Below, in pieces: positions 57,726-64,000 of a DNA stretch of 64,000 bases (position 1 is its first letter; every line of letters starts with the position of its first letter). Source of the stretch: Pseudonocardia sp. MH-G8. Its GTDB lineage: Bacteria > Actinomycetota > Actinomycetes > Mycobacteriales > Pseudonocardiaceae. The notes beneath the pieces are model-generated. The model did not search any database, was not told the DNA's origin, and was given only the letters and a program-made list of their open reading frames with translations. Where the stretch lies: contig NZ_NKYF01000009.1 in assembly GCF_002262885.1 (NCBI RefSeq), positions 237,041 through 301,040 on the forward strand, given 5' to 3'. A program made the position numbers and the translations under genes.

Positions 57726-58559
57726 TCAGCGGCCTCCGAGCCCGCTCATGGTGATCCCGCGGACGAACCACCGTTGGGTCAGGAAGAAGATGACGATCAG
57801 CGGGACGGTCGTGACCGTCGCCGCCATCAGCAGCAGGTTCCACTGCGTGCCGTTGGTGTCCTGGAAGACCTGCAGCCCGACGGCGACGGTGCGCGTCGCG
57901 TCGCTGTTGGAGATCACCAGCGGCCAGAGCAGGTTGTTCCACTGCCCGATGAACTTGAACACCGCGAGCGTCGCGATGGCGGGCACGGCCAGCGGCAGGA
58001 TCACGCGGGTGAACGCCTGCCAGCGGTTGGCCCCGTCCAGGCGCGCCGCCTCCTCGTAGTCGCGCGGGATGCCGAGGAAGAACTGGCGCAGCAGGAACAC
58101 CCCGAGCGCGGTGAACGCGTGCGGCAGGATCATCCCGGGCCAGGTGTCGATGCCCTGCAGCCGCGCCACCAGCACAAACTGCGGGATCAGCGTCACCTGC
58201 GACGGGATCATGAGCGTGGCGAGGTAGATCCCGAACAGCACGCCACGACCGCGGAACTCGAGCCGCGCGAACGCGTACGCCGCGAGCGCCGCGGTGATCG
58301 TCTCCAGCAGGGTGGTGCCGGCCGCGAAGATCACGGTGTTGAGCAGGTAGCGCCCGAGTGGCACGAGCTCGAAGGCGCGGACCAGGTTCTCCGGGTGCCA
58401 GCTGCTCGGCCAGAACGACGGGCTCGCCGCCATCGACTCGGTGTCGGACTGGAACGCCACCAGCACCATCATCACGACCGGGACGAGCGTGACGGCGGTG
58501 ACGAGGAAGCAGGTGAAGACGACCAGCTTCCGGCGCCACAGGAGGGCGTCAGTTGTCAT
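57726..58559 (-). CDS. carbohydrate ABC transporter permease (MalG type)
   Basis: A 277-residue permease with six predicted helices and the EAA loop DYEEAARLDGANRWQAFTRVILPLAVPAI (core EEAARLDGANRWQAF). N-terminal WRRKLVVFTCFLVTAVTLVP and FWPSSWHPENLVRAFELVPLGRYLLNTV are typical of MalG/UgpE subunits. It overlaps the MalF-type gene by 11 bases and pairs with it. No ATPase gene lies in this operon; such CUT1 importers often share a genome-wide MsiK-type ATPase. Confidence 0.9.
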   Translation of the reverse strand: MTTDALLWRRKLVVFTCFLVTAVTLVPVVMMVLVAFQSDTESMAASPSFWPSSWHPENLVRAFELVPLGRYLLNTVIFAAGTTLLETITAALAAYAFARLEFRGRGVLFGIYLATLMIPSQVTLIPQFVLVARLQGIDTWPGMILPHAFTALGVFLLRQFFLGIPRDYEEAARLDGANRWQAFTRVILPLAVPAIATLAVFKFIGQWNNLLWPLVISNSDATRTVAVGLQVFQDTNGTQWNLLLMAATVTTVPLIVIFFLTQRWFVRGITMSGLGGR

Positions 58560-59496
58560 AGTGGACCAGCCTCCGCTGCAGGACGAACTGGATTCCGGTG
58601 ATCACGGCGATGAACGCGAACAGCACCAGCGACTGCGCGGCTGCGTAGCCCTGGTCGTAGTTCTCGAAGCCGGTCCGGTAGATGTACATGACGAGCGTGG
58701 TGGTGCCGGTGCCCGGACCGCCGTTGGTCATGATCAACGCCTGGTCGAACACCTGGAACGACCCGATGATCGAGGTGACGACCACGAAGAAGAACGACGG
58801 CGAGAGCATCGGAAGCGTGATGTTGCGGAAGCTCTGCCACGGGCTGCTGCCGTCGACCTTCGCGGCCTCGTAGAGCTGTTGCGGGATCGCCTGCAGACCG
58901 GCGAGGAACACGACCATCCCGAAGCCGAAGCCCTTCCACACGCTCATCACGATCAGCGCGGGCATGGCCCAGGTGTCGGAGATCAGCCACGCAGGCCCGT
59001 CGATCCCGACGAGTGCGAGCACGGTGTTCACGAGCCCGCCGGTGGGGATGTAGAGCCAGATCCACACGAACGCGACGGCCACGGTGATCGTCGCGTAGGG
59101 CAGCAGCAGGAGCGAGCGGAACGCCGCGACGCGGCGCAACCCCTGGTTGAGCAGCAGCGCGAGCGCCAGGCTCACGACGATCGTGAGCGGCACGCTGACG
59201 AACGTGAAGTACGCGGTGTTGCCCAGCGCCGACCAGAACGTGGGGTCCTCGCCGAGCCGCCAGAAGTTGCGCAACCCGGCGAAGGTGGGCGGGCTGAACA
59301 GGTTCCAGTCCAGCAGCGAGATCACGCCGGCCGCGACCACCGGACCGGCGGTGAACACCACGAACCCGGCGAAGCTCGGTAGCAGGAACAGCCAGGCGGC
59401 GCGGGTCTGCCCGTCACGCATGCGGCGCCGGGGCGGCCCGTTCGGGGGTGAACTGCCGGACGTGCCCGTCGATCCGGCGATGGTCTGGACGGCCAC
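58549..59496 (-). CDS. carbohydrate ABC transporter permease (MalF type)
   Basis: A 315-residue permease with six predicted helices. LFLLPSFAGFVVFTAGPVVAAGVISL and NTAYFTFVSVPLTIVVSLALALLLNQ are N-terminal helices; the EAA loop is LYEAAKVDGSSPWQSFRNITLPML. GTG 59496 follows GGAGGAGG by about seven bases. It lies 26 bases after the binding-protein gene on the minus strand. Confidence 0.9.
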   Translation of the reverse strand: MAVQTIAGSTGTSGSSPPNGPPRRRMRDGQTRAAWLFLLPSFAGFVVFTAGPVVAAGVISLLDWNLFSPPTFAGLRNFWRLGEDPTFWSALGNTAYFTFVSVPLTIVVSLALALLLNQGLRRVAAFRSLLLLPYATITVAVAFVWIWLYIPTGGLVNTVLALVGIDGPAWLISDTWAMPALIVMSVWKGFGFGMVVFLAGLQAIPQQLYEAAKVDGSSPWQSFRNITLPMLSPSFFFVVVTSIIGSFQVFDQALIMTNGGPGTGTTTLVMYIYRTGFENYDQGYAAAQSLVLFAFIAVITGIQFVLQRRLVHYDN

Positions 59497-59522
59497 GGTG
59501 CCCTCCTCCGCTGATGGGGTGA

Positions 59523-60839
59523 TCACTGGCGCCGCTGGGCGGCCTGGCGGACGTTCTCCTGGTGCTGGGTCATCAGCACGTCCAGCCGCGGCGTGAGGCC
59601 GGCGACGGCCTCGGCCACGGTGAGCTGCCCGAGGAAGCTGCGTGGCAGGTCCTGGCCCAGCAGCTGGCGGACCTGGTTCCAGTTCGTGGTCACCTCGAAC
59701 GGGTGGCCGCCCGCCAGCTCGCCGGCGAGGATCTGCTGGACGATGCCGAGGTTGTCCGGTGGCGGCCGGAACGCCGAACCGGCGGAGAAGCGGGCGGGGT
59801 TGTTGCGCCCGGCGCGGGCGTAGATGTCGAGCGCTCCGGTGCTGGTGAGGGTCTTGAGCAAGGTCCAGGCCAGCTCGAGGTCGGCTCCCTCGAGACCGGC
59901 GGGGATCGCGAAGCTCGAGCCCGACACCCGGGGTTTGCTCCCGGCGGGTCCGGCGGGGAACGGCACGATGTCCCAGTCGAACTCCGCCTTGCGGACGTTC
60001 ACCACCTGCCACGGCCCGTTCTGCATGAACGCGACGTTGCCCTCGAGGAAGTTCGACAGCGCGCTCACGGTGACGAGGTTCGTGATCGGCGGCGTGACCC
60101 GGTCGCGGACGAACAGCCCGATCACGAAGTCGAGGGCCTCCATCGCCTCCGGGGTGCCGAGCGCGCTGGCCGTGGCGTCGGCGTTCATGACGTCGCCGCC
60201 CGCGCTGTAGATCCAGGAGACGAGGTCGTCGATGCTCGGTGCGCAGGTGAACCCGTACCGGTCCGGCGGCGCGCTGAGCGCGATCGCCAGCTCCCGGAAC
60301 CGCGCCCACGGCATCGGCTCCGTGGGCGAGGGCAGGTCGATCCCCTGCTCGGCGAGCAGCGTCTTGTTGACGTACAGCACGTTCGGCGCCACATCGAACC
60401 CGACGGCGTAGGTGCGCCCGCCGAAAGAGGAGATGGCGCGGATGTCGGGGTAGAAGTCGTCGAGGTCGAACTCCGGGTCCGCCGCGATGAGGTCGTCGAG
60501 CGGGCGGTGCGCACCGCGGGCGGCGTAGGTGGGCAGCAGCCAGCCGTTGACGGCGGTGACGAGGCCGGCCGTGCCGCTCACCAGCTGCAGGTCGAGCTTG
60601 GTCGGGTAACCGCCCGACGGGGTCAGCGTCGGGATGGATGCGACGCCCATCTGCTGCTCGACGTAGTCGCTGAAGTCGCTCCAGACCTGCGTCTCCGCAG
60701 CGCTGCTCGACCACATCGACCAGGTGGCGGCGCCCTCGGGGCGGCCCCCGCACCCGCTGAGCAGTCCGCTCGCGCCCAGGCCGAGGCCGGTGATCCCGGC
60801 CAGCTTCAGCAGGTCGCGGCGGGCGAGTCGGTGAGGCAT
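59523..60839 (-). CDS. carbohydrate ABC transporter substrate-binding protein, Tat-exported lipoprotein
   Basis: A 438-residue type II binding protein. The leader HRLARRDLLKLAGITGLG has twin arginines (RRDLLK) and a lipobox LLSGC (Cys30), so it is exported folded by Tat and lipid-anchored. The CUT1 fold shows in ATWSMWSSSAAETQVW, FGGRTYAVGFDVAPNVLYVNK, APPDRYGFTCAPS, FLEGNVAFMQNGPWQV and SGSSFAIPAG. It binds a mono- or oligosaccharide, probably the same compound degraded by the enolase-superfamily and dehydrogenase genes upstream. ATG 60839 precedes the Tat motif. Confidence 0.88.
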   Translation of the reverse strand: MPHRLARRDLLKLAGITGLGLGASGLLSGCGGRPEGAATWSMWSSSAAETQVWSDFSDYVEQQMGVASIPTLTPSGGYPTKLDLQLVSGTAGLVTAVNGWLLPTYAARGAHRPLDDLIAADPEFDLDDFYPDIRAISSFGGRTYAVGFDVAPNVLYVNKTLLAEQGIDLPSPTEPMPWARFRELAIALSAPPDRYGFTCAPSIDDLVSWIYSAGGDVMNADATASALGTPEAMEALDFVIGLFVRDRVTPPITNLVTVSALSNFLEGNVAFMQNGPWQVVNVRKAEFDWDIVPFPAGPAGSKPRVSGSSFAIPAGLEGADLELAWTLLKTLTSTGALDIYARAGRNNPARFSAGSAFRPPPDNLGIVQQILAGELAGGHPFEVTTNWNQVRQLLGQDLPRSFLGQLTVAEAVAGLTPRLDVLMTQHQENVRQAAQRRQ

Positions 60840-60856
60840 CGTCGTCTCCCGGGGTC

Positions 60857-61990
60857 TCAGGTGAAGGTCAGGTCGCGGGCCTCGGCGCGGATGCGCTCCT
60901 CGTCGACCTCCACACCGAGGCCGGGAGCGTCGGGCACGGTGGCGACGGCCTTGGTGATCCGCAGGCCGCCGACGTAGAGGTCGGCCAGCAGTTCCGGGCC
61001 GTTCAGCTCGGCCGGGAGCGCGAGGTCGAGCTGGCTGAACACGTGCAGCGCGGCGGCGAACCCGATCCCGCAGTCGGTCAGACCGCTCGCGAGCAGCTCG
61101 ACGCCGTTGGCCTGCGCCACCTGCGCGGTCTTGAGCGCGTTGCGGATGCCGCCGGACTTTCCGATCTTGACGACGACGAGGTCGGCCGCGTCCAGTGCGA
61201 CGGTGCGCGCGAGGTCGGCGGCGGTGAAGCTGCCCTCGTCGATCGCGACCGGCAGGTCGATCATCGCGCGCAGCCGCCGCAGGCCGAGCAGGTCGGTGCT
61301 GGGTACGGGCTGCTCGACGCAGTGCAGGCCGGGCACGCCGCCGATCGCGCCGAGCAGCTGCCGCAGCGCGGCGGGCCGGTACGACTGGTTCGCGTCGAGC
61401 CAGAGCGGCTTCCCGCCGGCCACCTCGGCCGCCGCGACGACCGCTGCGGCGTCGGCGTCCGGGTCGCCCGCGATCTTCACCTTGTACGCGGCGTAGTCCG
61501 CGGACTGCTGCACCCGCTCCCGCACCGCGGCCGGGGCGTCCACCCCGATCGCCGAGCAGAGCGGGATCTCCGCGTGCACGGCGCCGCCCAGCAGGGCGTG
61601 CACCGGCAGGCCGGCCGCGCGGCCTGCGGCGTCGTGCATCGCGAGATCCACGGCGGCGCGGGCGAACGGGAAGCCGTTGGACACCGAGGGGCTCAATACC
61701 CGGTTGGCGCGCCTGTGGAACAGCTCCACGTCGAACGGGGTGAGCTCGAGCAGCAACGGCTGGAGGTAGCGCTTGATCACCACCGCGATCGTCTCGGCCG
61801 TCTCGTAGCTCCAGCTGGGCAGCGCACGCTGCTCGCCCCACCCGACGACCCCATCCTCGGTTGTGATCTTGACGAACAGCACGTCCCCCGCGCTGTCCGG
61901 CGTACCGACGGCGCCGCTGCCGAGCACGAAGCCCTTGGCGAAGGGCACCGCGACGGGGAAGACCTCCACCGTCCTGATGCGCCCCGTCAT
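60857..61990 (-). CDS. enolase-superfamily dehydratase/isomerase (mandelate racemase/MLE type)
   Basis: A 377-residue barrel enzyme. Catalytic elements by position: the KVK motif (Lys169, Lys171), metal ligands Asp199 (WLDANQSY), Glu226 (VEQP) and Asp251/Glu252 (IDEGS), and the second-side base Lys275 in VVVKIGKSGG. The KxK plus Lys arrangement is of the muconate-lactonising/dipeptide-epimerase branch; members include sugar-acid dehydratases and cycloisomerases. It is translationally coupled (ATGA) to the hydroxyacid dehydrogenase and followed by the sugar importer, suggesting a sugar-acid or aromatic-acid substrate. Confidence 0.85.
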   Translation of the reverse strand: MTGRIRTVEVFPVAVPFAKGFVLGSGAVGTPDSAGDVLFVKITTEDGVVGWGEQRALPSWSYETAETIAVVIKRYLQPLLLELTPFDVELFHRRANRVLSPSVSNGFPFARAAVDLAMHDAAGRAAGLPVHALLGGAVHAEIPLCSAIGVDAPAAVRERVQQSADYAAYKVKIAGDPDADAAAVVAAAEVAGGKPLWLDANQSYRPAALRQLLGAIGGVPGLHCVEQPVPSTDLLGLRRLRAMIDLPVAIDEGSFTAADLARTVALDAADLVVVKIGKSGGIRNALKTAQVAQANGVELLASGLTDCGIGFAAALHVFSQLDLALPAELNGPELLADLYVGGLRITKAVATVPDAPGLGVEVDEERIRAEARDLTFT

Positions 61991-62970
61991 GCCGCGATCG
62001 CCCAGGTGGCGGGGTCGACGAGGCTCGGCCCGCGCTCGCCGCGGTCGAGGAACGCGACCACGTCGGCGACGACGTGTCCGGCGAGCGCCAGGTGCCCCTC
62101 GGTGGTGTCGCCCGCGACGTGCGGGCTGAGCAGCAGGTTCGGCGCGGCCAGCACCTCGGGTGCCAGCGTCGGTGGCTCGGTGTCGTAGACGTCGAGGGTG
62201 GCCGAGATCCGCCCGGCGAGCACGTGCTCGAGCAGCGCGTCCTGGTCGATCGCCGGGCCGCGGGAGGAGTTGACGACGACCGCGCCGTCCGGGAGCGCGT
62301 CGATCAACCCGCGGCTGACCATGCCGGCCGTCTCGGGCACGTTCGGCACGTGCACCGAGATGATCGGGCAGGCCAGTGCCTCCTCCAGGGCGACGGTGCG
62401 CACGCCGAGCGCCGCGGCCCGTTCGGCGTCCAGGTACGGGTCGTAGACGCGTACGTCGCAGCCGAACGGGCGCAGCAGCGTGATCAGCGCGCGGGCCGTG
62501 GAGCTCGCGCCCAGGATCCCGACCGACCGGCCGCGGATCTCGTGGCCGCGCAGGTACCCGGGCTTCCACTCGCCCGCCCGCATCGCGGTGTCGAAGCGGG
62601 GGAGCTGCCGCGTCAGGGTCAGGATCGCCGCGAGGCAGTACTCGCCCACCGACCACGCGATCCGCCCGGCCGCGGAGAACACGGTCACGCGGTCCAGTAC
62701 GGCCGGGTCGATCAGCTTCTTCACCGAGCCGGCCGCGTGGGCGACGATCGCCGGACCGGAGCCGTCGGCCCACAGCGCGGTGTCCAGGTGCGGGGTGCCC
62801 CAGCTGGTGAGTACGACGTCGGACCCGGCGACGAGCCGGGTCAGCTCTGCGGCGTCCAGCTCGGGGCCGGCCCACACCACGTCGAAGCGCTCCTCGAGGA
62901 GGGCGCGGGTGGCGGCATCGCACACGTCGGCGACACGGTGCGGGGTCATGGCGACGGCGATGCGGGGCAA
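61987..62970 (-). CDS. D-isomer-specific 2-hydroxyacid dehydrogenase
   Basis: A 327-residue NAD(P)H-dependent dehydrogenase. Catalytic Arg in VVVNSSRGPAIDQDALLEHV, Glu in LDVYDTEPPTLAPEV and His in LLLSPHVAGDTTEG; Rossmann motif SVGILGASSTARALITLLRPFG with the GxGxxA-type turn altered to GASSTA. It reduces a 2-keto acid or oxidises a 2-hydroxy acid in the cytosol. Start is TTG 62970, with GAGGAG about six bases before it; no ATG or GTG fits as well. First gene of the six-gene minus-strand operon, divergent from LysR. Confidence 0.88.
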   Translation of the reverse strand: MPRIAVAMTPHRVADVCDAATRALLEERFDVVWAGPELDAAELTRLVAGSDVVLTSWGTPHLDTALWADGSGPAIVAHAAGSVKKLIDPAVLDRVTVFSAAGRIAWSVGEYCLAAILTLTRQLPRFDTAMRAGEWKPGYLRGHEIRGRSVGILGASSTARALITLLRPFGCDVRVYDPYLDAERAAALGVRTVALEEALACPIISVHVPNVPETAGMVSRGLIDALPDGAVVVNSSRGPAIDQDALLEHVLAGRISATLDVYDTEPPTLAPEVLAAPNLLLSPHVAGDTTEGHLALAGHVVADVVAFLDRGERGPSLVDPATWAIAA

Positions 62971-63047
62971 GCTGGCTCCTCGGGGACGTGCGGTGGGAAC
63001 GCGAGGACGCTAAGTCCGGGAGTCCATGCGCGTCCAAGCCCGATTCC

Positions 63048-63064
63048 GTATGAACCGATACCGT
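63048..63064. promoter_or_regulatory. GTAT-N6-ATAC box and TACCGT -10 hexamer
   Basis: In the 101-base divergent region: inverted repeat GTAT-N6-ATAC (63048-63061), a candidate LysR site, overlapping TACCGT (63059-63064), which ends seven bases before the LysR ATG and suggests a leaderless, autoregulated transcript. Confidence 0.45.
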
Positions 63065-63071
63065 CCGCGGC

Positions 63072-63902
63072 ATGGATGTGTCCCTGCACCAGCTCCGCGG
63101 ATTCGTGGCCGTCGCCGAGGAACAGCACTTCGGCCGGGCGGCAGCGCGTCTGAACGTCACCCAGCCGCCGCTGTCACGCCAGGTGCAGGGGCTCGAGTCC
63201 ACGCTCGGGGTGGACCTGTTCGACCGCGTCGGCCGCGGTGTGCGGCTCAACGCGGCCGGCGAGGTCTTCCTGGCCCACTGCCGGCGGGTGCTCGCCCTGA
63301 TCGACGTGGCGCCGGACGCCACCCGCCGCGCGGCCGAGGGGGAGACGGGCACGCTGCGGATCGGGTTCACCGCGATCGGGGCGTATGCGGTGCTGGCGGA
63401 CTTCCTGGGCGTCGTGCACGAGCGCCTGCCGGCGGTCAGCGTCGCGCTGACGGAACTGGCCAGCCCCGCCCAGTTCGACGCACTCGCCGGGATGGAGCTC
63501 GACATCGGCCTCGTGCGGCCGCCGATCCCGGACCAGTTCGCGTCGGTGTTGGTGCACTCCGAGGACCTCGTGCTCGCCGTGCCCGAGGCGCATCCCCACG
63601 CCCGCGCCGAGGGGCCCGTGGCGCTGACCGAGGTCACCACCGAGTACATCGGGTACAGCCCTGAGGGCTCGCGCTACCTGCACGACATCTGCGCGGCGAT
63701 GATCGGCATGGACACCTATCGCGTGAGCCGACTCGTATCGCAGGTGCCGACGATGCTCGCGCTGGTCCGGGCCGGCCTCGGCTGCGCGCTCGTGCCCCGT
63801 TCGATCACAGCGATGGGCGTGGACGGCGTTCATTACCGGGAACTCGCCGCTGCCGACGCGCACTCGGTGACGCTGCACGCCTGCTGGAGCCCGGGTAACT
63901 AG
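63072..63902 (+). CDS. LysR-family transcriptional regulator
   Basis: A 276-residue regulator: LysR helix-turn-helix LHQLRGFVAVAEEQHFGRAAARLNVTQPPLSRQVQGLESTLGVDLF (core HFGRAAARLNVTQPPLSRQ) and a C-terminal periplasmic-binding-like effector domain (LRIGFTAIGAYAVLADFLG, LDIGLVRPPIP, VLAVPEAHPHA). Divergent from the six-gene sugar or sugar-acid operon, which it most likely activates in response to the substrate. ATG 63072 lies seven bases after a TACCGT box. Confidence 0.9.
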   Translation: MDVSLHQLRGFVAVAEEQHFGRAAARLNVTQPPLSRQVQGLESTLGVDLFDRVGRGVRLNAAGEVFLAHCRRVLALIDVAPDATRRAAEGETGTLRIGFTAIGAYAVLADFLGVVHERLPAVSVALTELASPAQFDALAGMELDIGLVRPPIPDQFASVLVHSEDLVLAVPEAHPHARAEGPVALTEVTTEYIGYSPEGSRYLHDICAAMIGMDTYRVSRLVSQVPTMLALVRAGLGCALVPRSITAMGVDGVHYRELAAADAHSVTLHACWSPGN

Positions 63903-63907
63903 TCAGG

Positions 63908-64000
63908 TCATTGGGGTGCGGGCAGCCAGGGCCGTCCCTCGGCGAGCATGACGAGGGTGTCGAAGAAGTGCCTGCCGTGTTTGGCGGCGGTGGAGAGGTA
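63908..64000 (-). mobile_element. IS66-type transposase, C-terminal end (partial)
   Basis: Thirty residues before the stop are visible on the minus strand, ending AEGRPWLPAPQ and containing STAAKHGRHFFDTLV. This matches the C-terminus of IS66-family transposases (S-T-A-A-K-H-G ... PWLP). The rest lies right of the window. It converges on LysR with only five bases between stops, so the insertion boundary is close to 63905; no target-site duplication or inverted repeat can be seen from here. Confidence 0.75.

Noticed and set aside
59523..63649. Long minus-strand frames extending upstream of the binding-protein and enolase genes.
   Set aside because: Similarity begins only at the internal ATGs (60839 and 61990); the extensions read through neighbouring genes in a wrong frame.

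Overview
The window is GC-rich DNA (roughly 73 percent G+C by eye) with dense genes, many GTG and some TTG starts, short ATGA/GTGA overlaps inside operons and frequent leaderless-looking starts (TAnnnT hexamer 6-9 nt before the start codon). Together with actinobacterial families (DUF3039, DUF7455-like, DUF2252, ROK-linked sugar ABC, Tat lipoproteins) this points to a filamentous or soil actinomycete, probably Pseudonocardiaceae; the genus is inference. No rRNA or tRNA gene and no CRISPR array were recognised. One mobile-element fragment, the C-terminus of an IS66-type transposase, sits at the right edge.

Layout. 1-2.4 kb: pseudouridine catabolism (PfkB kinase and psuG), divergent from a DUF3039 gene, then a methyltransferase. 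2.5-8.1 kb: a PHA-synthase-like protein that appears to lack catalytic Cys and His, a DEAD/DEAH helicase, a repeat-rich intergenic stretch, a small zinc-finger protein and an EamA exporter. 8.4-13.1 kb: xylose-type sugar ABC transporter with a translationally coupled ROK regulator. 13.2-18.7 kb (minus strand): a four-gene polysaccharide operon with ATGA overlaps at all three junctions: a short nucleotide-sugar dehydrogenase, a processive family 2 glycosyltransferase with a His-rich tail, a membrane-anchored beta-helix protein, and a secreted beta-helix lipoprotein closely resembling the alginate epimerase AlgG. 19.3-22.9 kb: a catalase-fold-like protein and a TPP-riboswitch-controlled pyrimidine (thiamin precursor) ABC transporter. 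22.9-26 kb: TPR protein, orphan toxin-like protein, LacI regulator and a decayed FAD oxidoreductase.

26-32.5 kb: formylglycine-generating enzyme, then the complete L-rhamnose operon (mutarotase, isomerase, aldolase-dehydrogenase fusion, kinase) with LacI-type operators, flanked by a family of palindromic repeats. 32.6-37.2 kb: phosphotransferase, a pair of acyl-CoA dehydrogenases and a degenerate orphan ABC ATPase. 37.2-38.5 kb: deletion relic of a xanthine-dehydrogenase-type operon. 38.7-45.5 kb: metal or cobalamin-binding-like protein, TetR, Lrp, DUF2000, LysE, EamA, DUF2252 and an alpha/beta hydrolase. 45.5-49 kb: tungstate ABC transporter with its divergent regulator.

49-56.9 kb: MarR regulator, MHS transporter and a five-gene acyl-CoA operon (CoA ligase, crotonase, acetoacetyl-CoA synthetase, carnitine-dehydrogenase-like enzyme, amidohydrolase); a 12-bp direct repeat precedes both the transporter and the operon. 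56.9-63.9 kb: a sugar- or sugar-acid-catabolic operon (hydroxyacid dehydrogenase, enolase-superfamily dehydratase, Tat lipoprotein plus two permeases, sugar isomerase) divergent from a LysR regulator. The part most worth following up is the alginate-like exopolysaccharide operon; the PhaC pseudoenzyme and the CxPSR motif at the N-terminus of the formylglycine-generating enzyme are next.
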